44,854 nucleotides of DNA from Thermoplasmatota archaeon (GTDB lineage Archaea > Thermoplasmatota > E2 > DHVEG-1): NCBI GenBank assembly GCA_030619765.1, contig JAUXAU010000015.1:1-44854 (forward strand), read 5' to 3'. Below the pieces are notes generated by a model. That model was not told where the DNA came from. It was given only the letters and a program-made list of their open reading frames with translations, and did not search any database. A program made the position numbers and the translations under genes. Shown here in pieces: positions 27,301 to 35,230 of this stretch (position 1 is its first letter; every line of letters begins with the position of its first letter).

Positions 27301-29394
27301 ATGATATACACAATTAGAAATGATGCAATAGGTGAAATTCTGACGAAAAAAAACCTGAAAATAACTATATTACCAATCATGGCTATTATCGTCATAATAA
27401 TAAGCCCTTATAATGTGACGATAGACGGATATGTGATTGAGTATTCAAAGACTTGCCCCACGGCCCAAATGGTTGGACAGTTCTTATATGAAGAAGAATC
27501 TCTTGACAGGTATCCCCGACTTCAAAAGGCATTTAACAATAGTGCCCCTCTGAAGCCTAGTCAACCTAATGGTCAATCAGTAGGAGAAGCGGGAACAGAA
27601 TACACATATACGAGCAATACAACAGATCCCGATGGTGATGAAATTTATTATCTATTTGATTGGGGTGACGGCACTGATAGTGGATGGATTGGACCATTTG
27701 ATTCTGGAGATAACGCCAGTGCTTCTCACATTTGGAGTGAAAAGGGACTCTATGAGGTAAAAGTTAAAGCGAAAGACATCAATGAATTAGAAAGCGAATG
27801 GTCAGATCCCTTAGATGTAGAGATTTCAGGTCCTTATCTTACGTTTAAAGATATTGAGAGCGGTCTAGGTTTAACAGTTGAAATTGAAAATATAGGAAAT
27901 ATTGATGCTACAAATATTGAATTAAATCTCGAAGTCGTTGGAGGTTTCATAATAAAACTCTCCAAAAAGTACTATGAAATACCATTAATCCCTGCTGGTG
28001 AGTCAACTGAAACACTGTTAAAAATATGGGGCGTTGGACTTGGAATAATCACTGAAATTCCCAACGTAATAATTACAGTAAGTGCACCTAATACAAAAAC
28101 CCGGGGGAAAAGAATCGTTGCTAGGATACTAGGACCATTGGTGATAAAAGTCGGAGAGTCTTGGGATACCGATGAATCATTTGAAGGGTACACCCTATAT
28201 AACCCAATGATCTCTATGAACACTTTTTTAATCAATAACAGTGGGGAAGTTGTTCATACATGGAATAATCATTATAAACCAGCTTTATCAGTATATTTAC
28301 TTGAAAATGGAGATATTCTTCGTACTGCTTTTCCTGGATTTAATCCAAGATTTTGGGGTGGCGGGATTGGTGGTCGTGTTGAAATGATAGATTGGAATGG
28401 AACACCCGTCTGGGAGTTTGAATATACCAACAGCGAACATTGTCTCCATCACGATGTTGAGATGTTGCCAAACGGTAATGTTCTGATGATTGCATGGGAG
28501 TATAAATCAGCGTCCGAAGCCATTAATGCAGGTAGAAACCCAAATTCTCTACCTATGGGAGAACTATGGCTAGATCATATTATTGAAGTTGAACCTACTG
28601 GTAATTCCGGGGGCAATATTGTCTGGGAATGGCATGTCTGGGATCATCTAATTCAGGACTATAATCCCACAAAAGAAAACTACGGTGTTGTAGAAGATCA
28701 CCCGGAGTTAATTGATATCAATTATGGTGGACAAATCCTTGCTGATTGGAATCACATAAATGCGATTGATTTCAACGAAGAATTTGATCAAATTATCTTA
28801 AGTGTGCTGCTCTTTAATGAGATTTGGGTGATTGACCACAGTACAACAATTGAAGAAGCTGCAGGACATACTGGAGGTAACAGTGGAAAAGGCGGTGATC
28901 TTCTCTACCGTTGGGGAAACCCGCAGACCTATCGCGCCGGGAGTGCAAGTGATCAGAAGTTATTCAGACAGCACGATGCTCAATGGATTGAATCAGGATA
29001 TCCTGGTGAAGGTAACATTCTCGTTTTCAACAATGGTAGGGGACGACCGGGAGGGGCTTATTCATCTGTAGATGAGATTGTTCCTCCTGTAGACAGCAAT
29101 GGAAACTATTCACTTCACCCTGGATCTGCCTATGGACCAGAGGTACTGAGATGGACGTACATAGCAGAAAAACCAACTGATTTTTATGCAATAAATCTTG
29201 CCGGTGCCCAGCGCCTTCCTAATGGAAATACACTTGTTTGTAACGGGCCACATGGAATTTTCTTTGAAGTGACTCCTGAAAAAGAGATCATTTGGGAGTA
29301 TTTAAATCAAGTTCCAAACTTGATTGATAATCATGTATTTACAATCCATCGTTATGCACCTGATTATCCAGGTTTAGAGAATTTATTTGATTGA
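27301..29394 (+). CDS. exported PKD and arylsulfotransferase-like beta-propeller protein
   Basis: 697 residues. A single hydrophobic segment near residues 20-40 (ITILPIMAIIVIIISPYNV) exports or anchors it. A PKD-like domain follows (NTTDPDGDEIYYLFDWGDGT, near residue 100) and a CARDB-like beta domain (GLTVEIENIGNIDATNIELN). From residue ~290 comes an arylsulfotransferase-like propeller: TFLINNSGEVVHTW, HHDVEMLPNGNVLMIAW, WEWHVWDHLIQDYNP, RQHDAQWIESG, AQRLPNGNTLVCNG. Conserved His residues are present, but whether it transfers sulfate is unknown. It may share the operon of the upstream propeller gene. Confidence 0.8.
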   Translation: MIYTIRNDAIGEILTKKNLKITILPIMAIIVIIISPYNVTIDGYVIEYSKTCPTAQMVGQFLYEEESLDRYPRLQKAFNNSAPLKPSQPNGQSVGEAGTEYTYTSNTTDPDGDEIYYLFDWGDGTDSGWIGPFDSGDNASASHIWSEKGLYEVKVKAKDINELESEWSDPLDVEISGPYLTFKDIESGLGLTVEIENIGNIDATNIELNLEVVGGFIIKLSKKYYEIPLIPAGESTETLLKIWGVGLGIITEIPNVIITVSAPNTKTRGKRIVARILGPLVIKVGESWDTDESFEGYTLYNPMISMNTFLINNSGEVVHTWNNHYKPALSVYLLENGDILRTAFPGFNPRFWGGGIGGRVEMIDWNGTPVWEFEYTNSEHCLHHDVEMLPNGNVLMIAWEYKSASEAINAGRNPNSLPMGELWLDHIIEVEPTGNSGGNIVWEWHVWDHLIQDYNPTKENYGVVEDHPELIDINYGGQILADWNHINAIDFNEEFDQIILSVLLFNEIWVIDHSTTIEEAAGHTGGNSGKGGDLLYRWGNPQTYRAGSASDQKLFRQHDAQWIESGYPGEGNILVFNNGRGRPGGAYSSVDEIVPPVDSNGNYSLHPGSAYGPEVLRWTYIAEKPTDFYAINLAGAQRLPNGNTLVCNGPHGIFFEVTPEKEIIWEYLNQVPNLIDNHVFTIHRYAPDYPGLENLFD

Positions 29395-30059
29395 TGGTCC
29401 AACCATTGGGGGTAGTAGAAATGGAACATACGCTTCCCACATAGTCTATAAATGTTCTATTATTTTGTTTTTAGCCAGAAGAATCTGGAATAATATGATA
29501 ACTTCGTTAACTTATTATTGATTCCCAAAAAGATGTTAGCTCCTTCTGTAACTCAGATTTCCACATATTAAATGTATTATCATCAATATCGTCTTCACTT
29601 TTTATGCTCCTAAACAAATTTGTGCGTGTCCCATTCTGCATCCAATTATTTCCTTTCAATTATTTGTCCTCCTATTAGTGAGAAAAAATATTTAACAACC
29701 CTATCTTTATCTATCTTTTTCGCATGTGATAAAGCACATATAAGTGCAGAAGATTAGACAAACAGCATATTACCTATGTAAAAACCCTGTTGAAATTAGT
29801 TATTAAAACAGTGCAAATAACCCCTCTAACTTGTTTTTTTTATTTTTGTTAATGATACCATTCAAAAGACTTAGCACGTATTAGAATCCGTGTATATCCG
29901 ACAATTGCCGAAAATAATATCGGCAATATTTAAATATCCATTAAACATATAATTATATATTGGAGTGGAGGAGGGTTTTCTGCTTCTAAGTTTCCCTTTT
30001 TCATTTTTTACCTCCCCAGTACCACTCCTCCCTTCAATTTATCGTATTTACTTAAACCA
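29395..30059. other. intergenic region with a leader-like element lacking a gene
   Basis: No gene in 29395-29900. ATTGCCGA (29904-29911) and TCGGCAAT (29920-29927) form a palindrome next to a TATA-like ATATTTAAATAT (about 29926-29937). About 30 bases further, GGAGTGGAGGAGGG (29962-29975) resembles a Shine-Dalgarno leader. It faces a pyrimidine-rich CCTCC...CCACTCC (30010-30028) that pairs with it (GGAGTGG/CCACTCC). This is the same layout as at 25281-25352. Confidence 0.45.
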
Positions 30060-30398
30060 CTACTTTTCATCGTCACATGAGTCCAATGGAGGGGGAAATA
30101 TCCCCTTTGACCTTAGAATCTGGCAAATCCGGCAGGTTTCTGAAACAATATTTACATTATCATACATTATAATTCTTTCAACAGTGGTATTTATTTCTAT
30201 TAGTATATCTTGATCTATGATTTTTGTCTTCCCGCGTTTTTTTGATAAATATTGACTAACTGCAGCAGGAGTAACTCCAAGTTTTTTAGCAGCCTCCTTC
30301 TGAGTTAATCCAAAATTTTTAGTCATACTTTCGGCTATTTCTTTTCGTATTACTGGTATTCCATTCCAGAACATATATTGGCAAGGAGTTTTTTTCAC
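30060..30398 (-). CDS. HTH transcriptional regulator with Cys motif
   Basis: 112 residues from a GTG at 30398, chosen because archaeal relatives begin with a KTPC-like motif, here KKTPCQYMFWNGIPVIRKEI. A Cro/XRE-like helix-turn-helix follows (LTQKEAAKKLGVTPAAVSQY, residues ~31-50), and then conserved C-terminal cysteines ETCRICQILRSKG, which may bind metal or sense redox. It is divergent from pyrD with the TTAAC palindrome between them, suggesting control of the pyrD-pyrK operon and of itself. Confidence 0.82.
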   Translation of the reverse strand: MKKTPCQYMFWNGIPVIRKEIAESMTKNFGLTQKEAAKKLGVTPAAVSQYLSKKRGKTKIIDQDILIEINTTVERIIMYDNVNIVSETCRICQILRSKGIFPPPLDSCDDEK

Positions 30399-30408
30399 AT
30401 ATCCTTAA

Positions 30409-30452
30409 TAATTTTTATATACTTATAATTAACGATTGTTAATACAGTTAAC
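30409..30452. promoter_or_regulatory. divergent promoter region with TTAAC operator
   Basis: TTAAC (30429-30433) and GTTAA (30438-30442) form an inverted repeat, with a third site GTTAAC at 30447-30452, about 9 bases apart. TATA-like TTTTTATATACTTATAA occupies about 30411-30427. The location between the divergent regulator and pyrD is typical of a regulator binding site. Confidence 0.55.
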
Positions 30453-30481
30453 ATGTTGTGCCATCACACTCTTCTTTCAGA

Positions 30482-31450
30482 ATGAGTTTCGTTATAGAAA
30501 ACGACTTTATACAAGGGTTGTATTTAACTTTCGGTGTTACACTGATAGATATCACTACAAAAATTGCAGGTATGATATTGAAAAACCCAACAATGCTTGC
30601 CTCTGGAATAATGGACGAAGATGCAGGGAGCATGAAAAGAATCATTGAATGTGATGCTGGTGCTATTGTTACCAAATCAATTGGATTGAATGCAAGAGAA
30701 GGATATCCAAATCCAACAGTAATCGAACTAGATTACGGCATTTTGAATGCAATGGGGCTTCCAAATCCGGGCATAGAACAGTATCGCCAAGAGATTGGGC
30801 AATTAAAAAACTCAAAAACTCCTGTTATTGGCAGTATTTATGGAGCAAATGCCAAGGAATTCATTGAATTGGGCGAAAAAATGGAAGACTATGGTGCTTC
30901 AGCTTTAGAACTTAATTTAAGTTGTCCACATGCAAAAAGTTATGGTTTAGAAGTAGGCTGTGATCCAAAATTAGTACAAGAGATATCATCCTCGGTAAAA
31001 GAAAGGGTTAGTATCCCCGTTTTTGTGAAACTCTCCCCCAATGTTACAAATATTGTTAAAATTGCAAAAGCAGCAGAAGATGGGAATGCTGATGCAATAG
31101 TTGCTATCAATACAGTAAAAGGAATGAAAATCGATTTAGAATTGGGAAAGCCGATTCTATCAAATAAAATTGGAGGATATTCAGGCAAAGCCATCAAGCC
31201 CATTGGGATGCGATGCGTCTATGAAATAGCGAAAAACATTGATATTCCAATTATTGGTGTTGGAGGGGTCACAACAGGAGAAGATGCTATGGAATATTTC
31301 ATGGCTGGTGCATCGGCTGTTCAAATTGGATCTGGAGTATACTATAGAGGTCTCGATGTATTCAAAAAAGTCTGCGTTGAGATAGAACAATTGATGAAAG
31401 CTTATGGCTATAAAAATTTAACAGAAATAATTGGAGTCACACATAAATGA
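30482..31450 (+). CDS. pyrD: dihydroorotate dehydrogenase, catalytic subunit (class 1B)
   Basis: 322 residues from the ATG at 30482. GTG at 30458 and TTG at 30518 are alternatives; the conserved part starts near ITTKIAGMILKNPTMLASG. Motifs: catalytic-base Cys in LNLSCPH, INTVKGMKID, and the FMN phosphate site IPIIGVGGVTTGEDA with ASAVQIGSGVYY. It oxidises dihydroorotate to orotate in pyrimidine synthesis. Its stop overlaps the pyrK start (ATGA at 31447), and in class 1B the PyrK subunit passes electrons to NAD. The N-terminal 20-30 residues are not conserved and the true start may be later. Confidence 0.92.
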   Translation: MSFVIENDFIQGLYLTFGVTLIDITTKIAGMILKNPTMLASGIMDEDAGSMKRIIECDAGAIVTKSIGLNAREGYPNPTVIELDYGILNAMGLPNPGIEQYRQEIGQLKNSKTPVIGSIYGANAKEFIELGEKMEDYGASALELNLSCPHAKSYGLEVGCDPKLVQEISSSVKERVSIPVFVKLSPNVTNIVKIAKAAEDGNADAIVAINTVKGMKIDLELGKPILSNKIGGYSGKAIKPIGMRCVYEIAKNIDIPIIGVGGVTTGEDAMEYFMAGASAVQIGSGVYYRGLDVFKKVCVEIEQLMKAYGYKNLTEIIGVTHK

Positions 31451-32226
31451 ACGTTCCAAAAATAACAAAAATAATCGAAAACAAAAGAGAAGCAAGGAAC
31501 ATAATAACGATTACCTTTCGTTATCCCGAAGAAATTGTGCCAGGTCAGTTTTTTATGATATGGATACCAGATGTAGACGAAATACCAATGAGTGTCTCCT
31601 ACATAAATGGTGATATCAAAGCAATAACCTTTAGAAAAGTTGGGGATGCCACGAGCGCATTATACAAGTTAAAACCTGGAGATAAGATAGGTATTAGGGG
31701 ACCATATGGAAATGGTTTCAAGATGCATGGAAAACATATATTGTTTGTAGGTAGTGGAACTGGTGTTGCTATGTTGGCACCGGCGGTAGAGGAAGCAGTA
31801 AAAAACAGGATATCATCAACTGTTGTTATTGGAGCAAAAAACAAAAGCGAACTATTTTTTGAAAAACGATTAAAAAAGTGTGGAGCAAGGGTAGTAATAT
31901 CAACGGACGACGGATCGGCAGGATGTAAAGGATTTGCCTCAGATGTAGCGAAAAGGATTCTAAAAAAAGAGAAAATCAATACAGTTTTAACCTGTGGACC
32001 AGAGGTAATGATGAAAATCCTTTTAGATTGTTGTAAAAATATTCCATTCCAAGCCTCCTTGGAACGATATATGAAATGCTCAATAGGAATCTGTGGGCAA
32101 TGTTGTATAGGCAAAGGCTTACGGGTGTGCATTGATGGTCCAGTTTTCGATGGAAAAACATTAAAAAAAGTTGAAGATTTTGGTGTATTTAGGAGAGACT
32201 CGGCAGGTAGAAAAATTCAATTTTAG
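31447..32226 (+). CDS. pyrK: dihydroorotate dehydrogenase electron-transfer subunit
   Basis: 259 residues. An FAD domain (residues ~1-95) includes IPMSVSYINGD in the flavin-binding place. The NAD domain starts HILFVGSGTGVAMLAP. The C-terminal 2Fe-2S motif is CSIGICGQCC...VCIDGPVF with four cysteine ligands in the family spacing. It forms a complex with PyrD to reduce NAD with electrons from dihydroorotate. The ATGA overlap with pyrD indicates coupled translation. Confidence 0.93.
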   Translation: MNVPKITKIIENKREARNIITITFRYPEEIVPGQFFMIWIPDVDEIPMSVSYINGDIKAITFRKVGDATSALYKLKPGDKIGIRGPYGNGFKMHGKHILFVGSGTGVAMLAPAVEEAVKNRISSTVVIGAKNKSELFFEKRLKKCGARVVISTDDGSAGCKGFASDVAKRILKKEKINTVLTCGPEVMMKILLDCCKNIPFQASLERYMKCSIGICGQCCIGKGLRVCIDGPVFDGKTLKKVEDFGVFRRDSAGRKIQF

Positions 32227-32235
32227 GATGAAAGC

Positions 32236-33312
32236 ATGCAAAATCGTAGAAAGGTAGTTCTGATCGTTATTCTTGTAATTATTTCTATTATTCTAGCGTT
32301 TCTATCATTGATGACCATGTTTGTACCCAGGTCCAATTCTTGGGCGAGTAGTGTTATACAGATAGATAAACTGCATGAATTAGGATTTGATGGCTCTGGA
32401 GTAACCATTGGCATTGTTGATACAGGAGTAGACAGCTCTCATCAGGAATTTGATAGCTCATCATTTATTGCCTGGAGTGATTCAGTAAGTCACGGTTCAA
32501 CTTACTATGATGACGATGATCATGGTACCCACGTTGCTGGTATCTTGGCATCTAAGGGATCATTTCAGGGACTGTTTTCAGGGATAAATATGAAAGGAAT
32601 AACAAGCGGTGCGACATTAATCGTTGCAAAATCCATCCCTCGCAATCAATACATGTTTGGCGGTGGAAATGATAGCACCATTGCAGATAGCATACAGTTT
32701 TGTATTGATAATGGTGCAGACATTATCCTTTTATCAATGGGCATGAGTCCTGATAATGTTGACTTTGATGAAAATAGTAAAACCATAGAAAGGATCAATC
32801 AAGCTGTCCAGAACGGCATTTTTGTTATTACCCCTGCAGGAAACGATGGACAGGATGATGATGGTGATGTGTGTTTTCCAGCGTTAATGGACAATGTTAT
32901 TGCTGTAGGAGCACTGTCTAAAGGAAATTCTATCTTATCTTTTAGCTCAAAAGGACATCAATACCCAAGTACACAAAATCCAAATAAAAAGCCTGAGTTA
33001 GTAGCTCCTGGGGATGAAATAATGTCCACAAGAATTAACGGGGCATATGGGGAACTCAGTGGCACCTCACAAGCGACAGCATATGTTGTAGGGATTATTG
33101 CATTGCTTTTAGATGCTTATCCTGAATACCAGCATGATAGAGCTAAAAATCAAAATGAAACCACAATACAACTATTCAAAGAAATATTTGCAAAAACTGC
33201 CAGAAAAGTTGGTAGTTTAAAAGGAAATGACGATGTATATAGTCATGATGATTTGTATGGTTATGGACTTATTCAAGCGTTCGAAGCATACAAAGAATTG
33301 GCAAAATATTAA
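32236..33312 (+). CDS. membrane-anchored subtilisin-like serine protease (S8)
   Basis: 358 residues. The basic N-terminus MQNRRK plus one transmembrane helix (VVLIVILVIISIILAFLSLM) places the catalytic domain outside. The triad is Asp62 in GIVDTGVDSSH, His96 in DDHGTHVAG and Ser278 in LSGTSQATAY, with oxyanion Asn in TPAGNDG. The catalytic domain begins right after the anchor; no I9-type propeptide is visible, which is unusual. The gene starts 9 bases after pyrK and so appears co-transcribed with the pyrimidine genes, although a functional link is not obvious. Confidence 0.9.
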   Translation: MQNRRKVVLIVILVIISIILAFLSLMTMFVPRSNSWASSVIQIDKLHELGFDGSGVTIGIVDTGVDSSHQEFDSSSFIAWSDSVSHGSTYYDDDDHGTHVAGILASKGSFQGLFSGINMKGITSGATLIVAKSIPRNQYMFGGGNDSTIADSIQFCIDNGADIILLSMGMSPDNVDFDENSKTIERINQAVQNGIFVITPAGNDGQDDDGDVCFPALMDNVIAVGALSKGNSILSFSSKGHQYPSTQNPNKKPELVAPGDEIMSTRINGAYGELSGTSQATAYVVGIIALLLDAYPEYQHDRAKNQNETTIQLFKEIFAKTARKVGSLKGNDDVYSHDDLYGYGLIQAFEAYKELAKY

Positions 33313-33325
33313 TGGAGATGTAAAA

Positions 33326-33745
33326 ATGGGAGTGTATTATGATGAAATAAACATAAAGACAAATGGTGAAACAGATATTGTCGATATTACTGATGACATA
33401 CAAAATACCATTCATAAATCGAAACTAAAAGATGGCATAGCATGTGTATTTGTTGGGGGTTCAACTGGAGCCATTACGACCATTGAGTATGAACCAGGTT
33501 TAATGAAAGATCTGCCTAGAGCTCTTGAAAAAATAGCTCCAAAAGGTATTCATTATGATCACCATGAAACATGGCATGATGATAACGGACATTCACATGT
33601 AAGAGCAAGTCTCATGGGAGCAAGTATAACTATTCCAATCAGAAATGGGAAACTGCTTCATGGAACGTGGCAACAAATCGTTTTTGTAGAACTAGATACA
33701 AGCCCTAGAAGTAGAAATATAATAGTGCAAATAGTTGGAGAATAA
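33326..33745 (+). CDS. YjbQ/UPF0047 family protein
   Basis: 139 residues from the ATG at 33326 behind GGAG. The family signature is present: GIACVFVGGSTGAITTIEYE, the histidine-rich HYDHHETWHDDNGHSHVRAS near residues 77-96, and the terminal LDTSPRSRNIIVQIVGE. Members have been reported with secondary thiamine-phosphate synthase activity, and the histidines probably bind metal. It ends the pyrD-pyrK-protease operon and converges on the nitroreductase remnant 5 bases away. Confidence 0.88.
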   Translation: MGVYYDEINIKTNGETDIVDITDDIQNTIHKSKLKDGIACVFVGGSTGAITTIEYEPGLMKDLPRALEKIAPKGIHYDHHETWHDDNGHSHVRASLMGASITIPIRNGKLLHGTWQQIVFVELDTSPRSRNIIVQIVGE

Positions 33746-33749
33746 GTAT

Positions 33750-34091
33750 CTACCACTTGTTATGATGTATCCGGGCACTATTGTATCTATCTTCACTGGT
33801 TTTTTGTTCAGCTGGAAATCCAAGTGATATCAACGAAAGAGGTATGACATGTTCTGGGATGTTTAACAACTTCTTCATACCAACAATTCGTTCTTCTCGC
33901 GGATACACTCCAAGCCAGCATGCACCCAGCCCTATTGCATGAGCTGCTATAAGTATATTTTCTGTTGCTGCTGAACAGTCTAAAATCCAATAACCTTTGA
34001 ATTTCTCTAGGCTTAAATCTCCACAAACGAGAATTGCTTTATCAGCGTCTTTGAGCATTTTGGCACTGGGATGAAACTTGGGTATTCTGTC
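33750..34091 (-). pseudogene. 3' part of a nitroreductase gene cut by element 2
   Basis: The readable frame runs from about 34091 (preceded by in-frame stops TAA TAA) to the stop at 33750. It starts DRIPKFHPSAKMLKDADK and continues with family features AILVCGD, WILDCSAATENILIAAHAIG, GACWLGVYPREERI and LISLGFPAEQK. This is the C-terminal two-thirds of an FMN nitroreductase. The N-terminal ~55-60 residues with the RRSxRxF motif are missing, as expected if an element integrated here. The missing half was not found in the window. Confidence 0.85.
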
Positions 34092-34104
34092 TTATTAACT
34101 GGAA

Positions 34105-34117
34105 ATATTTAAATATC
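34105..34117 (+). promoter_or_regulatory. TATA box of the element 2 recombinase
   Basis: ATATTTAAATATC lies 28-40 bases before the ATG at 34145, implying a leaderless transcript as for the element 1 recombinase. Confidence 0.65.
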
Positions 34118-34144
34118 ACTATTGCTATGTAGGTTTGTGATAAT

Positions 34145-35218
34145 ATGGATGTAATACAAGATTTTTTAAGCGGATTCAACAAAAAAGGAACGATCCGCAT
34201 ATACAAACGAAGGCTGATTAACTACTTCGATGCAATCGGCACGAATCCAAATGATTATTTTGATAATGGAAGAGATTATGATCAAGACATGATAAAATTC
34301 ATAGGATCAATACAAGCAATGAAACCATTAACAAAAAAAGCACAGATTAACACGGTAAGAGCATTTCTTGAAGAAAATGAAGTAAAACTATCTAAAAAAA
34401 CAAGAAACAGGATGAAAGCACTTACACGGAGAAGTAAACCTGCTACTCAAGATATTGTATCAACTCCAGAGGAGCTTCACGATATTCTTCAACATGGGGA
34501 GACAAAAGCACGGGCCTTCTTCTTATTTCTCAGTTCAACAGGCATGAGGATAGATGAAGGATTGAGAATCACTGAGGATGACATACCAGCGATTAAGCAT
34601 TATAGAAACAACGAACCTGTAGAGTTACCTGTAAAAATCTATATTCCACTGGAAATCACTAAAACTGATACTGCACGGGTTACTTTTATGAGCAATGAAG
34701 CATGGGAAACAATGAAGTCCTGGCTAAAGGAACGGGACGCATACTTTGCACAGGCATTAAGAAAATCACATATCAATGAAAAGAATCCTGATGATGATAC
34801 GATTTTTTGTTTTGGATATGCAACTGCTGCTAATATATGGTATAGACTCCTTAAAAAATCTGGATATACTGAAACAGATAAATCAACTGGGAGGTATAGA
34901 AGGCATATTCATACATTACGGAAGTTCTTCAGGATATATCTCGCTCCAAAAGCTACATCAGATGTTACAGAATTATTGCTTGGACATGAAGATACTCTTG
35001 GAAATGTGTATCGTGATAAATATCCTGAATCGGCTTTAGCTGAATCTTATTTGAAAGCGATGCCTGATATTTCAGTGTTTGAAAAAACTCCTGACCTTAG
35101 CAATATAAATGAACAGTTAAAAAAGAAAGACAAGGAAATCGAAGAAATGAAAAAAGAGATACTGGGATTACGGTTGACACTGGTTGAATTGAAACAAGAA
35201 TGGGAAAAACAAGGGTGA
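34145..35218 (+). CDS. tyrosine recombinase (integrase) of element 2
   Basis: 357 residues. An N-terminal core-binding domain is followed by a catalytic domain with Arg in SSTGMRIDEGLRI, Lys in EITKTDTARV, HxxR in HTLRKFFRIYL, His in LLGHED and the Tyr in ALAESYLKAM. It ends in a coiled coil (KKKDKEIEEMKKEILGLRLT). Similarities to the element 1 enzyme include the start MDVIQ/MDIIQ, a PNDYF/PTEEYF region, a PDLSNINEQL/PDLTNVNEEI block and the C-terminal LRLTL coiled coil. The gene sits at the left end and reads into the element. Confidence 0.92.
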   Translation: MDVIQDFLSGFNKKGTIRIYKRRLINYFDAIGTNPNDYFDNGRDYDQDMIKFIGSIQAMKPLTKKAQINTVRAFLEENEVKLSKKTRNRMKALTRRSKPATQDIVSTPEELHDILQHGETKARAFFLFLSSTGMRIDEGLRITEDDIPAIKHYRNNEPVELPVKIYIPLEITKTDTARVTFMSNEAWETMKSWLKERDAYFAQALRKSHINEKNPDDDTIFCFGYATAANIWYRLLKKSGYTETDKSTGRYRRHIHTLRKFFRIYLAPKATSDVTELLLGHEDTLGNVYRDKYPESALAESYLKAMPDISVFEKTPDLSNINEQLKKKDKEIEEMKKEILGLRLTLVELKQEWEKQG

Positions 35219-35230
35219 AGCTAATTTTCA

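Noticed and set aside
29965..30213. 82-codon plus-strand hydrophobic frame
   Set aside because: Its second half is antisense to the well-supported HTH regulator, and its first half is the pyrimidine tract of the hairpin.
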